This document shows, piece after piece, positions 45,125 through 54,844 of a DNA stretch of 64,000 nucleotides. The stretch comes from RBC074 sp964470555 (lineage in GTDB: Bacteria; Acidobacteriota; Blastocatellia; RBC074): positions 1 through 64,000 of the forward strand of contig CAYYDG010000020.1 in NCBI GenBank assembly GCA_964470555.1, in the 5' to 3' direction. The notes under the pieces are model-generated. The model was not told where the DNA came from. It searched no databases and was given only the letters and a program-made list of their open reading frames with translations. Within the stretch, counting starts at the first letter, position 1. Each line of letters starts with the position of its first letter. The translations under genes were made by a program, and so were the position numbers.

Positions 45125-46576
45125 GTGGAAGTTTGTGTTGTTGGAACCGGATATGTCGGTCTGGTGACCGGAACTTGTCTGGCTTATCTGGGACGTTCGG
45201 TTGTTTGCGTGGACATTGACGAACGCAAGATTCAAATGTTGCGCGAAGGCAAATCGCCGATTTACGAACCGGGGCTGGATCAATTGATTATCACTGGCAT
45301 TCAACGTGGAAACCTGCGCTTTTCGACCGATCTGGCGTCAGCCGTCAAAGAATCCGAAGTGATTTTTATCGCCGTCGGAACCCCGCCGCTGCCCACCGGC
45401 AAAGCTGATTTGTCTTATGTCAAAGCTGTTGCGCAATCTGTCGGACGTGCGATGGATTGCGAACGCCGACGCATCGTCGTCAACAAATCAACCGTGCCGA
45501 TTGGGTCCGGCAACTGGGTCGAAATGCTGGTCAAGGAAGGGTTGCAGGAAAATCCGGCATATCGTGAGCGACAGGCGGTCGCTGCCGCCGGTCAAGGCGG
45601 TTCTGCGACAACGACCGTCAGCCGAAAACTGAATGGAATCAAACCTGAAGATGTCTTTTTAGTCGCTTCGAACCCGGAATTTCTGCGCGAAGGTTCGGCC
45701 ATCAACGATACGTTTTATCCCGACCGCATCGTCATTGGGGCCACGGACAGTTATGCTGCCGAACGGCTGCGCGCGCTGTACGAACCGATTGTCGAACAGA
45801 CATTCGTTCCGCCCGCGTCGGCTCCAAGACCGTCCGGATTCACGGCTGTGCCGGTGGTGACGACCGATCTGGCTTCGGCGGAAATGATCAAGTACGCGGC
45901 CAACGCTTTTTTGGCGACGAAGATCAGCTTCGCCAACGAAATCGCCAATATCTGCGAGCGCGTCGGCGCCGACATCAAAGAAGTCGTTCGCGGTTTCGGC
46001 TTGGACAGTCGGATCGGCCCGAAATTTCTGAACGCAGGCGTTGGCTGGGGCGGTTCGTGTTTTGGCAAAGACGTTTCGGCGATCATAGACATCGCCAATG
46101 AATACAGCTACGAACCGGAATTGCTGCGTTCGACGGTTTCGGTCAACAAACGACAACGCCACGTGCCTGTGCTGAAATTGCAGGAAGCGCTGAAAATCAT
46201 CAAAGGCAAAACCATCGGCTTACTGGGGCTGGCGTTCAAACCGGAAACCGATGACATTCGCGACGCTCCGGCCCTGGAAATCGCGCGCGAATTGCTGGAA
46301 ATGGGTGCGCGCGTCAAAGCCTACGATCCGATTGCCAACGAAGTCTGCGCAAAACAATATCCGGATTTGAAGATCGAATACGCCACTGACGCCATCAGTC
46401 TGGCCGAAGATTGCGACGCCATTGTCATTGTCACCGAATGGGAAGAGTTTCAATATCTGAACCTGGAAGAAATAGGCGAAGTGATGAATACCAAAGTTCT
46501 GGTGGATGGACGCAACGTGCTCGATCCGGCGGCGGTCGAAGCGGCGGGATTCAAATACAGAGGAATAGGACGATAG
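45125..46576 (+). CDS. ugd: UDP-glucose 6-dehydrogenase
   Basis: 483-residue enzyme oxidising UDP-glucose to UDP-glucuronate with two NAD. The N-terminal Rossmann motif is VVGTGYVGLVTGTCLAYLG and the catalytic Cys is in GVGWGGSCFGKD. A short insertion rich in Gly and Thr (about residues 143-163) is not usual. The GTG start at 45125 has AAGGAGG 8 bases upstream. UDP-glucuronate is then used by the next gene, 4 bases away, so the two form an operon feeding polysaccharide synthesis. Confidence 0.94.
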   Translation: MEVCVVGTGYVGLVTGTCLAYLGRSVVCVDIDERKIQMLREGKSPIYEPGLDQLIITGIQRGNLRFSTDLASAVKESEVIFIAVGTPPLPTGKADLSYVKAVAQSVGRAMDCERRRIVVNKSTVPIGSGNWVEMLVKEGLQENPAYRERQAVAAAGQGGSATTTVSRKLNGIKPEDVFLVASNPEFLREGSAINDTFYPDRIVIGATDSYAAERLRALYEPIVEQTFVPPASAPRPSGFTAVPVVTTDLASAEMIKYAANAFLATKISFANEIANICERVGADIKEVVRGFGLDSRIGPKFLNAGVGWGGSCFGKDVSAIIDIANEYSYEPELLRSTVSVNKRQRHVPVLKLQEALKIIKGKTIGLLGLAFKPETDDIRDAPALEIARELLEMGARVKAYDPIANEVCAKQYPDLKIEYATDAISLAEDCDAIVIVTEWEEFQYLNLEEIGEVMNTKVLVDGRNVLDPAAVEAAGFKYRGIGR

Positions 46577-46580
46577 CAAA

Positions 46581-47510
46581 ATGCGAGTTCTGATTACCGG
46601 CGGCGCCGGTTTTATCGGCAGCCACATGGCTGACCGGTTGATTGCCGAAGACCATCAGGTCATTGCGATGGACAATCTGGTGACAGGCGATTTGGCGAAC
46701 ATCGCTCATCATCGCTCGAACCCCAACTTCGAGTTCATTCACCACGACATCAGCAATCACATTCATGTCGCAGGGCATTTGGATTGGGTGTTGAATTTCG
46801 CCAGTCCCGCCAGCCCGATTGATTACATGGAATTTCCCATACAGACGTTGAAGGTCGGCGCGCTGGGAACTCACAATGCGCTCGGTCTGGCCAAGGCGAA
46901 AGGAGCGAAGTTTGTGCTGACTTCGACTTCGGAAGTGTATGGCGACCCGCTGGTGCATCCGCAGCACGAGGATTACTGGGGCAACGTCAATCCCAACGGC
47001 CCGCGCAGTTGTTACGACGAAGCCAAACGTTTTGCCGAAGCGATCACTTACGCTTACCACCGCGCGCACGGCGTTGATGTCCGAGTCGTCAGAATCTTCA
47101 ACACCTATGGCCCGCGCAATCGAGTCAATGACGGTCGTGTCGTGCCGACGTTCATCAATCAAGCTCTGCGCGGAGAGCCGCTGCCTGTCTTTGGCGAAGG
47201 CCAGCAAACGCGCAGCTTTCAATATGTGGATGATCTGATCGAAGGCATCCGGCGATTGATGGATTCTTCATTCACCAAACCGGTCAACATCGGCAATCCG
47301 ACGGAAATGACAATTCTGGAATTTGCCAAACTGATTTTGCGACTGACTGGCAGTCAGAGCGAAATCGTTTATAAGCCATTGCCTCAGGACGATCCAAAAA
47401 CGCGCCGCCCTGACATCACACGAGCCAAAGAAGTCTTGGGTTGGGAGCCGCGCGTGCCGGTCGAAGAAGGGTTGAAGAAGACGATTGACTGGTATCGAAC
47501 GTTATTATGA
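46581..47510 (+). CDS. UDP-glucuronate decarboxylase (UDP-xylose synthase)
   Basis: 309-residue short-chain dehydrogenase/epimerase. The NAD-binding motif is GGAGFIGSHM and the catalytic pair is YDEAK in SCYDEAKRFAEA. The blocks FASPASPIDYM and HPQHEDYWGNVNPNGPRSCY are typical of UXS enzymes, which convert UDP-glucuronate to UDP-xylose. Directly downstream of ugd, so the polymer made by this locus probably contains xylose or glucuronate. Confidence 0.92.
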   Translation: MRVLITGGAGFIGSHMADRLIAEDHQVIAMDNLVTGDLANIAHHRSNPNFEFIHHDISNHIHVAGHLDWVLNFASPASPIDYMEFPIQTLKVGALGTHNALGLAKAKGAKFVLTSTSEVYGDPLVHPQHEDYWGNVNPNGPRSCYDEAKRFAEAITYAYHRAHGVDVRVVRIFNTYGPRNRVNDGRVVPTFINQALRGEPLPVFGEGQQTRSFQYVDDLIEGIRRLMDSSFTKPVNIGNPTEMTILEFAKLILRLTGSQSEIVYKPLPQDDPKTRRPDITRAKEVLGWEPRVPVEEGLKKTIDWYRTLL

Positions 47511-47882
47511 GCCTTGCGCAAAGCTGCAAAATTTTGTGTCGCTTGATTGCCCGTGGATTGAAGCGTAATCGTGAAGAACTTATCGCCGGATCGTCTCAAT
47601 TTTTAGTTTTGGTTTGAGGGCAGCGATGTTGATGGTTGACTGAAATGGCTCTTTCAGGTAAAACTTAGCCCGCACTTGATCCTCGTGGTAAATTTTAGTT
47701 GTAGCAGGAATTTAAGACTGAATAGTGCTTGCCGGTTTTGGTCGGCATACGTTAAGCTGCAACTCCGTTTGAGCCGGTTCAGGCTCTTTTCAGAAGTTCT
47801 AGCAATCAAGTAAACATTCTCACCTTGGGCATGGAGTTCAGGGTGATTGAAACGAATCAATAAGTTCACGGGAGGAACCATA
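47511..47882. other. 372-base spacer with a small hairpin
   Basis: No gene supported. A 5-bp GC stem, GAGCC (47771-47775) / GGCTC (47782-47786), followed by TTTT is a weak terminator-like element, possibly ending the ugd-uxs transcript or a leader of the next gene. Confidence 0.45.
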
Positions 47883-48599
47883 ATGCGTAAGCCAACTATG
47901 TTTCGGAAGGCGTTGACAGTTGCTTTGATGATGGCTGTTGGCAGCTTCTATTCGTTGGTGACTACTTCGGCGCTCGCGCAAACGGCTGCCAAATCGGCAG
48001 GTGAACTGTCGGTGACGGGCAGCGTCTCGATCAACGGCACGCCAGCGATTTCCGGCGCGACGGTGTTCAGCGAGAGCAAAATCAAAACTTCGCGCAATGG
48101 AATGGCGACAGTCAATTTGGGCAAATTGGGTCGCGTTCAGCTTGGCCCGGAATCCGAAATGACGTTGAGCTTTGCTGATGGCAAAGTCGGCGGCAATCTT
48201 TCATCGGGTCGCGCTGTGGTCAGCGCTCCGGCAGGTGTAGCGATCAATGTGGCTACCGCCGAAGGTATTGCGACCGCCGATGGCAAAAACGCCGCGACTC
48301 TGACTGTTGATGTGACTTGTGGCAACACTCGCGTGGCGGCCAGCCGCAGCGATGCCAAAGTTTCTTCGGGCAGCAAGGTTGAGTATGTCGCTGCTGGCAG
48401 TGAAGTTTCGGTTGGCACGCAAGCCGCTCCGCGGTGCGCGCGCCTTTCCACTGCCAACCAAGCTTCGGGTCTTAGCCCCGGCGCGATTGCAGCATTGATC
48501 ATTGCCGGTGTCGGCGGCGCAGTGGCTGGTATCGTCGCTGCTTCGCAATCGGACAACGTTACACCCAGTTCCATCGTGGTGAGCGGTTTCCGCCCGTAA
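47883..48599 (+). CDS. FecR-like exported protein with C-terminal membrane segment
   Basis: 238-residue protein. Signal peptide (residues 1-33, ending SALAQT), a beta-rich FecR-like region (SGATVFSESKIKTSRNGMATVNLG ... VQLGPESEMTLSF), and a glycine-rich membrane segment near the C terminus (GAIAALIIAGVGGAVAGIVAA). FecR-like periplasmic domains often sense or scaffold at the envelope. GGGAGGA lies about 7 bases before the ATG. It sits between the nucleotide-sugar genes and the export genes, so a role in the polysaccharide system is plausible. Confidence 0.7.
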   Translation: MRKPTMFRKALTVALMMAVGSFYSLVTTSALAQTAAKSAGELSVTGSVSINGTPAISGATVFSESKIKTSRNGMATVNLGKLGRVQLGPESEMTLSFADGKVGGNLSSGRAVVSAPAGVAINVATAEGIATADGKNAATLTVDVTCGNTRVAASRSDAKVSSGSKVEYVAAGSEVSVGTQAAPRCARLSTANQASGLSPGAIAALIIAGVGGAVAGIVAASQSDNVTPSSIVVSGFRP

Positions 48600-48627
48600 T
48601 CGCAATTCAATTCTGAAGAAAAACGCG

Positions 48628-48664
48628 ATGCGCCGGAGTCACTCGTCGAATGACTCCGGCGCAT
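48628..48664 (+). terminator. Hairpin terminator after the FecR-like gene
   Basis: A perfect 14-bp stem (ATGCGCCGGAGTCA / TGACTCCGGCGCAT) with a 9-base loop, followed by TATTTC. It starts 29 bases after the stop codon and separates this gene from wza. Confidence 0.85.
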
Positions 48665-48872
48665 TATTTCAATCACTTGATCTTTTTTGAGTTGACGCCG
48701 CCACTTTCTGAGAATCCAGAAACGTTGGCGCAGCGTAAAACACTAATGAACAGCCGAACCGGCTGAAATGTGATGTCGCCCCTCATTGTTCTTCTGACAC
48801 CGTGCCTTACAGACGCGCGTCGCTGCCCACCCTCACCGATTCGGCTGCGCGTCACTTTCAGGTCTTTCCACC

Positions 48873-49835
48873 ATGACGTTTCGTAACCATTCTTTTCTTC
48901 GTTGTGTGCTCTCGTGTGTTGTCCTGTGCATTGCCGCTTCGGCAATTTTGGCTCAGCAGGAACAGACGCTGGCTGCGGTGTCTTCCGCGAATGGCGCAAA
49001 ATCAGGCAATCGGGATTACCGCATTGGTCCGGGCGATGTGTTGAGCATCACTGTGGCCGGTGAACCGGATTTGCGAGGCGTCAAGGCCAAGGTTTCCCAG
49101 GAAGGCACAATCGAACTGTTGTACATTGAAAAAAGCGTAAAGATTGCCGGGCTGACCGAACAGCAAGCCACCGAATTATTGCGAAAAGAATTCACCGTCA
49201 TATTGAAAGAGCCGCAGGTGACAATCTTCATCGAAGAGTATCACGCCCAGATGGTGTCAATTGCCGGAGCCGTCAACCGACCGAAACAGGTGGCGTTGAA
49301 CCGCGAAATGCGCGTTTACGATCTGATCAGCGATGCCGGCGGTTTGACCGACAAAGCCGGAAATGTGATTCAACTTGTCCGGTTTCAACCGACTGAGAGC
49401 ATGGAGATCATCAGTTTGAGCGACCTGATTCGCAAACCGGAATTGAATCGAGTGTTGCGCGATGGCGATTTGATCAACGTGCCTGAAGCCGGAATCATTT
49501 ATGTCACCGGCAACGGCGTGAACAAACCCGGCGCATTTCCATTGAAAGAACCGATCAAATTGACGGCAGCGATTGCCCTGGCGGGTGGATTCGCTCAGGA
49601 CGCCAAAAAGAAAGAAGTCCATCTGGTTCGTTCCAACGGGCCGGATCAGGCCGCGGCGACGGAAACGATCATTAACTTTGCGGAAATCGAAAAAGACGCA
49701 AGCAAAGACATTGTGTTGAAGCCTTACGATGTGGTGATGATTCCGGAATCCACACGCGGAAAACAGACGCGATCTTTGATACAGGCATTTGCCGGTGGAT
49801 TATCCAGCGCTTTGGGCTGGGGTATTTTTAGATAA
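48873..49835 (+). CDS. Polysaccharide export protein (Wza/BexD family)
   Basis: 320-residue exported protein that should form the outer-membrane or periplasmic export channel of a Wzx/Wzy-type system. Signal peptide to about residue 27 without a lipobox Cys. The polysaccharide export domain begins YRIGPGDVLSITVAGEPDL, and SLBB-type blocks follow (VSIAGAVNRPKQ and IYVTGNGVNKPGAFP). It is 17 bases upstream of the Wzc-type gene. Lack of a lipid anchor differs from E. coli Wza. Confidence 0.9.
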   Translation: MTFRNHSFLRCVLSCVVLCIAASAILAQQEQTLAAVSSANGAKSGNRDYRIGPGDVLSITVAGEPDLRGVKAKVSQEGTIELLYIEKSVKIAGLTEQQATELLRKEFTVILKEPQVTIFIEEYHAQMVSIAGAVNRPKQVALNREMRVYDLISDAGGLTDKAGNVIQLVRFQPTESMEIISLSDLIRKPELNRVLRDGDLINVPEAGIIYVTGNGVNKPGAFPLKEPIKLTAAIALAGGFAQDAKKKEVHLVRSNGPDQAAATETIINFAEIEKDASKDIVLKPYDVVMIPESTRGKQTRSLIQAFAGGLSSALGWGIFR

Positions 49836-49852
49836 GAAGCGACAACGCACTA

Positions 49853-52129
49853 ATGAACAATTACGACGATAACCAAACTGCTCTCACCAGCATTCCCCAA
49901 TCGAATCGAGAATTAAGCCGAGAGTCCAAACGAGTTGGTGGGTATCCTGCTTACAGCCGCTATCCGGCTGTCGAAGTCGAAAAGAATTCCGTCCGCGAAT
50001 ATTTCCGCATCATTCGTCGCCACAAATGGATTGTGCTGGCGACTCTGGTGGTGTTGACGACCATCGTCACCATCGGAACTATGTTGACGCGCCCGGTCTA
50101 TCGCGCCGAAGCCAAGCTGGAAATCGGCAGGGAAACGGAGCGCGTGGGGCAAGGCCGCCAGATTCTGGAAAATGAAAGCGCCACTGTCTTCAATCCGTTT
50201 TTTCTGCAAACCCAGGTAGACATTTTGCACAGTCGTGATCTGGCGCGTCGGGTGATTCAGAAACTGAATCTTCCCGAAAACGATGAGTTCAAGCCGAAAA
50301 CCCCGACAACGCTTCAGGAAAACGAACGCGAAGTTCGGATGGTCAACGCCTTTCAAAGCCGTTACGACGTGGCAGTGGGACGCCAAACGCGCGTTGTTTC
50401 CCTGACTTTCGATGCGTACAACCCCAAACTGGCCGCCGAAGTCGCCAATGCCATTGCCGATGAATACATCACCTGGTCAATGGAAAGCCGCTTGCAGGGC
50501 GTCAGCAGCGCCAAGGATTTTCTGGCCAAACGGGTTGAGGAAGCGGAAGCCGCGTTGCGCGATGCCGAAAATGAACAGCAGCGCTATCTGGCAGAACACA
50601 AAATCATCTCGGTCGAAGACAAGGGCGACATCACGCTGGCGCGAACCGTCGAATTGAATCGTCAGTTGACCGATCTGGAAAATGAACGGCGCACCGCCGA
50701 GGCAAATTACAATCGCAGCAAAGAAGTTCCGGCGGAGGAATTGCCGCAAGTCATCAACGACGCAACCGTCCAGAATCTTTCCCGCGAATTGAGCAAGCAG
50801 CAACAGGAACTGGCCAATTTGTCCGCCAAATATCAGCCGACATATCCGGCGGTCAAACAGGTTCAGGAGCAGGTCAAGCAATTGGAAATTCAGCTTGCCG
50901 CGCAAAAAGCCACCATCGTCAAAAACATCGAAACGCAGTTTCAGGTTGCCAGAAAGCGCGAAGACGACTTGAAAGCGTCATTCGGCAAATCCCGCAACGA
51001 AGCCATTCAGCAAAACCGCGAATCGTCTGAACTGAGCCTGATCAAACAAAAGATCGAAACCAATCGCAAAAATTACGAGGACCTGTTGGGCCGATTGCGT
51101 CAGGCAGAGGTCGAAAGCGATTTTCGCCCGTCCAACATTCGCAAGGTGCAGCAAGCCGAGATTCCGATTGCGCCGGTGAAACCGAACAAGGTGTTGAATA
51201 TCGGCTTGAGCGTGTTGATTGGGTTGGCGTTGGGAATCGGGCTGGCGTTTTTCATGGAATACCTCAACAACACTATCAACACGGCTGAAGACGTTGAACG
51301 GATAGTGATGTTGCCTGCGCTGGGTGGCATTCCTTCGCTGCAAAGCCTGGCCAAAAACAAAATGCTGGGCGTCGGCCTCAATCGAAATGGCAATGGAAAC
51401 GGCAATGGCAAGAAGGTTACTGCGCTGACCACGCTTAATAACGAATTGCTTTCCGGCCACGACCCGCTTTCGTCCTTTGCGGAAAGTTATCGCGCGCTGC
51501 GCACATCGCTGCTGCTTTCGTCTGCTGAACATGCGCCGCGCACGATGTTGATTACCAGCAGTCACCCGGCAGAAGGCAAAACGACGATTGTCGCCAACAC
51601 GGCCATTTCACTGGCGCAGACCGGAGCGCGCGTGTTGGTGCTGGACGCAGATATGCGCCGCCCGCGTTGTCACAAAATTCTGAGCACTAAAAACGACACA
51701 GGGCTTTCGACTTATTTGTCGCGCGATGTTTCGCTGGACAAGGTCATCATCCAGCACGACATTCCGAATCTTTATGTGATGCCAGCCGGGCCGGTTCCGC
51801 CAAATCCGTCGGAACTGCTCAGTTCGGTCAAACTGGGTTATCTGGTTGCGGAACTGCAGGAACAATTCGATCACATCATCATTGATTCGCCGCCGGTGAT
51901 TCACGTGACGGACGCGCTGATTATTTCGCCGCATGTGGACGGCGTGGTCATCGTCGTCAAAAGCAATCACACGCCGCGCGAAGCCGTGCAGCGCGCCAAA
52001 CAGGCGCTGGCCGATGTCAATGCCAAGATTTTCGGTGTCGTGCTCAACTGCATTGATCTGAATACTGAGAGCTACTATTACAACTACAAGTACGCTTACT
52101 ACCACAGTCACGAGGAAAGTAGTTCGTGA
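49853..52129 (+). CDS. Polysaccharide co-polymerase with BY-kinase domain (Wzc type)
   Basis: 758-residue inner-membrane protein controlling polymer length and export. Wzz domain from about residue 45 with a first membrane helix (WIVLATLVVLTTIVTIGTM), a long periplasmic coiled coil, and a second helix (VLIGLALGIGLAFFMEYL). The C-terminal bacterial tyrosine kinase has Walker A SHPAEGKTT, Walker A' VLVLDADMRRP and Walker B HIIIDSPPV, and ends in a Tyr cluster (YYYNYKYAYY) that is autophosphorylated in the family. Confidence 0.94.
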   Translation: MNNYDDNQTALTSIPQSNRELSRESKRVGGYPAYSRYPAVEVEKNSVREYFRIIRRHKWIVLATLVVLTTIVTIGTMLTRPVYRAEAKLEIGRETERVGQGRQILENESATVFNPFFLQTQVDILHSRDLARRVIQKLNLPENDEFKPKTPTTLQENEREVRMVNAFQSRYDVAVGRQTRVVSLTFDAYNPKLAAEVANAIADEYITWSMESRLQGVSSAKDFLAKRVEEAEAALRDAENEQQRYLAEHKIISVEDKGDITLARTVELNRQLTDLENERRTAEANYNRSKEVPAEELPQVINDATVQNLSRELSKQQQELANLSAKYQPTYPAVKQVQEQVKQLEIQLAAQKATIVKNIETQFQVARKREDDLKASFGKSRNEAIQQNRESSELSLIKQKIETNRKNYEDLLGRLRQAEVESDFRPSNIRKVQQAEIPIAPVKPNKVLNIGLSVLIGLALGIGLAFFMEYLNNTINTAEDVERIVMLPALGGIPSLQSLAKNKMLGVGLNRNGNGNGNGKKVTALTTLNNELLSGHDPLSSFAESYRALRTSLLLSSAEHAPRTMLITSSHPAEGKTTIVANTAISLAQTGARVLVLDADMRRPRCHKILSTKNDTGLSTYLSRDVSLDKVIIQHDIPNLYVMPAGPVPPNPSELLSSVKLGYLVAELQEQFDHIIIDSPPVIHVTDALIISPHVDGVVIVVKSNHTPREAVQRAKQALADVNAKIFGVVLNCIDLNTESYYYNYKYAYYHSHEESSS

Positions 52130-52227
52130 AAATCAAAAGGCAAAAGGCAAATCTCAAAAGGCAAAATTTCTGCTCCAAGGTTTTTTGAACTTTTGATTTT
52201 TGCCTTTTGCCTTTTGCCTTTTGATTT
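52130..52227. repeat. Heptamer palindromic element with 22-bp perfect arms
   Basis: AAATCAAAAGGCAAAAGGC plus AAA (52130-52151) is the exact reverse complement of 52206-52227. Arms are tandem AAAAGGC / GCCTTTT 7-mers. The element starts one base after the wzc-type stop codon region (TGA 52127-52129) and ends on the base before the next ATG, so it replaces any ribosome-binding site and could fold over the start. Confidence 0.9.
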
Positions 52228-53559
52228 ATGTCCAAGCGCCTTCCTTTGCTCATCACCGTTCTGGCTCTCGCGGTTTGGGCTGGCAATTTCATAGTCAAAA
52301 ACTTTTTGGCCGTTTCGCTGGTCGCTTATGGTCAGCGAGACGGCAATCAGGTGGAAAGCCTGAACGCAGGGGTCGGCTACGCTCCGGCGAATGCCGAAGT
52401 GTTGGCGGCGCGCGCGCGGTATTGGCTGAATCAAGCCGATCCGCCGCGAGTGGCCGAAGCCATCGCCGATTTGCAACAAGCTGTTCAGGCCTCGCCGCGG
52501 GATTACCGTTATCAATTGGAACTTGGCAAAGCCTACGACGCCAATGGGCAAAACGCGGAAGCTGAAGCCGCGTTGCAGCGCGCCGTCGAACTGGCTCCGC
52601 GATATTTTGAAGTCTGGTGGGCGCTGGCCAATCTGCGATTGCGGGCAGGGAAGACTGAACCGGCGTTGGAAGATTTTCGCCAGGCAGCGCTGTTGTCCGG
52701 TTCGCTGTATGGCAATGCCGCGCCGCCGCCGGATCGCAACGCGACGTTGAATGCGTATAACGCCATCGCCGGAGCCTTGGGCATGAATCTGGAAGCGCTT
52801 CGCCGCGTTACGCCGCCGGACAATGCTGCCAGAGGCTATCTGGCGGAATTTCTTTCCAATCACGACGCATTGGATCAAGCGCTGGAAATCTGGCGACAAC
52901 TTCCAGCGGAAAATTCCATCGCATACCGAATGCTGATCGCGCAATTGACGCGCGAGCTTCAGGCGAAAAATCGTTTCAACGACGCCCACGCCGTCTGGCA
53001 AAAGTTTTCCATCGCCGAAGGTCTTACAGCCAGCGCCGAAAACAACCTGATGACCAACGGCGGATTCGAGCAAACGCCGTTGCGCGAAAAATACGCGGAA
53101 GACGTTGATCTTGGCGAAACCTTCGATTGGGCGATTCGCCGCCACCCGGAAGTTCGCGTGCTGCGCAGCACCACTAATCCGCACTCCGGTTCGCTTGCGC
53201 TGCATCTGACATTCAATTCGACGATGAATTCCGGCTTTGGCGAAATTTCGCAACTGATTGCCGTCGAACCTTTGCGGCAGTATCGGCTCAGCTATTTTGT
53301 CAAAACGAAAAACATTTCTGCTTCACCGACCGAAACGCCATTCATAGGCATCACCGACGCGACGAATCCTGCGCTGTTCAATCTGAATTCCGTCGTGCCA
53401 AACGGGACGAACGATTGGCGCGAACAGACGATCACGTTTTCCGTGCCGGAAACCACGCGCGGATTGCGGTTGACGATTCACGCGCCGCAATTGAAGGTGA
53501 TTGACAGTCTTCGCATCGCCGAACTGTGGCTGGATGATTTCAGACTGAACCAGCAATGA
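52228..53559 (+). CDS. TPR protein with membrane anchor and C-terminal beta domain
   Basis: 443-residue protein. N-terminal membrane segment (LPLLITVLALAVWAGNFIV), TPR-like helices at about residues 40-260, and a C-terminal carbohydrate-binding-like beta domain at about 280-440 (NLMTNGGFEQTP ... LRLTIHAPQ ... LWLDDFRL). It probably sits in the periplasm, where polysaccharide is assembled; role unknown. No ribosome-binding site precedes the ATG because the palindrome abuts it. Its stop overlaps the next start (ATGA). Confidence 0.72.
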   Translation: MSKRLPLLITVLALAVWAGNFIVKNFLAVSLVAYGQRDGNQVESLNAGVGYAPANAEVLAARARYWLNQADPPRVAEAIADLQQAVQASPRDYRYQLELGKAYDANGQNAEAEAALQRAVELAPRYFEVWWALANLRLRAGKTEPALEDFRQAALLSGSLYGNAAPPPDRNATLNAYNAIAGALGMNLEALRRVTPPDNAARGYLAEFLSNHDALDQALEIWRQLPAENSIAYRMLIAQLTRELQAKNRFNDAHAVWQKFSIAEGLTASAENNLMTNGGFEQTPLREKYAEDVDLGETFDWAIRRHPEVRVLRSTTNPHSGSLALHLTFNSTMNSGFGEISQLIAVEPLRQYRLSYFVKTKNISASPTETPFIGITDATNPALFNLNSVVPNGTNDWREQTITFSVPETTRGLRLTIHAPQLKVIDSLRIAELWLDDFRLNQQ

Positions 53560-54842
53560 ACTCAAACCGCTCAAAACTCGAAAGCTTCATCTTCGCCGAT
53601 CTGGTGGTGACGGTGATGTTTGCCGTGTTGGCTTACGGAACAGTTGAAGCGTGGTCACTGGCGTTGCTGGAACTGAATGCGTTGTTGTTGGCCGTGATGT
53701 TGGCCGTTCGATTTACCTTTGATGAACAGGCCGAATTCAGAAACTGGCGATTGGCGTTGCCGCTGTTGGCGATCACCGGCTGGGGAGCGATTCAGGCTGC
53801 CGCATTTTCTCTGGATCGCCACGCGACCAAAGAAACAACGGTCAAATGGTTGGCCATGGCGATTTATTTTCTTGCCGCGCTGCACGTCTTGCGAAGCTCC
53901 GAGCGACGCAGAAAAGTTCTGTACATCTTGACGGTGTTTGGCTTTGCCGTTTCGCTGTTCGCCATCGTGCAACGGCTGACGTACAACGGCAAAATGTATT
54001 GGGTGCGCCCGGTTTCACCGTACATCGCGCCGTATGGGCCTTATGGAAATTACAACCACTTTGCCGGACTGGTCGAACTGATTTTGCCGCTGCCGCTGGC
54101 TTACCTGCTGTTTGCGCGGATCAAGCTGGAAGAGCGGTTGCTGTGGTTGTTCAGCGTGGTGATGATGGCGGTCGCCTTGCTGTTTTCAGGTTCTCGCGGG
54201 GGGATTCTGGCGCTCGGCGTTCAGGTGTTGGTCATGATGATTGTCGCCATCTGGATGCAACGGCGCGGTTTGAGCGAAGGATTCAATCCAGCCGGAAATA
54301 AAATGATCGCCGGTGGCGCGTTGGCGGCGGTCTTGCTGCTGGTGTTGTGGATCGGGTACGAACCGCTGGTCAAACGCTTCAGTCTGTTGCAACAAGGCGC
54401 GAGCGAATACTCGCTGGTGACGCGAACCGAATACTGGCGTGGAGCCTGGCAAATGGTCACAGACCATCCGCTGACCGGCGTGGGCTTGGGCGCGTTTCCG
54501 GCTGTGTATCCGTCTTATGGTCGTTCTTCGGTGAAAAACGAGCGGCTGGAACACGTTCATAACGATTATCTGCAACTGCTGACCGACGGCGGATTGATCG
54601 GCGGATTGATCGGGCTTTGGTTTTTTATGGAGTTGATTCGCATCGCTCGGCGACAGTTTCAACAACTTCCGCGAACGCGCACACAAGATCGCGCTGTGAT
54701 GTTTGGCGGATACGTCGCCTTGCTGGGAATTGCGGTTCACAGCTTTCTGGATTTCAACTTGCAGATCGCCGCCAATGCTCTACTATTCCTGTTCGTTCTG
54801 GCTATGACAGTTTCTACAGGAAGCACGAAAGAAGAATTTTGA
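53556..54842 (+). CDS. O-antigen ligase/polymerase family protein (Wzy/WaaL)
   Basis: 428-residue polytopic membrane protein with about 10-11 hydrophobic segments. The Wzy_C family loop is visible: PYGPYGNYNHFAGLVELILP and the later EHVHNDYLQLLTDGGLIGG motif. Such proteins polymerise or ligate lipid-linked repeat units on the periplasmic face. ATGA overlap with the TPR gene indicates translational coupling. It is one of two polymerase-like genes here. Confidence 0.87.
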   Translation: MNSNRSKLESFIFADLVVTVMFAVLAYGTVEAWSLALLELNALLLAVMLAVRFTFDEQAEFRNWRLALPLLAITGWGAIQAAAFSLDRHATKETTVKWLAMAIYFLAALHVLRSSERRRKVLYILTVFGFAVSLFAIVQRLTYNGKMYWVRPVSPYIAPYGPYGNYNHFAGLVELILPLPLAYLLFARIKLEERLLWLFSVVMMAVALLFSGSRGGILALGVQVLVMMIVAIWMQRRGLSEGFNPAGNKMIAGGALAAVLLLVLWIGYEPLVKRFSLLQQGASEYSLVTRTEYWRGAWQMVTDHPLTGVGLGAFPAVYPSYGRSSVKNERLEHVHNDYLQLLTDGGLIGGLIGLWFFMELIRIARRQFQQLPRTRTQDRAVMFGGYVALLGIAVHSFLDFNLQIAANALLFLFVLAMTVSTGSTKEEF

Positions 54843-54844
54843 CG

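Noticed and set aside
52108..53253. Long minus-strand ORF opposite the TPR gene
   Set aside because: Covers the palindrome and has the composition of a mirror frame.
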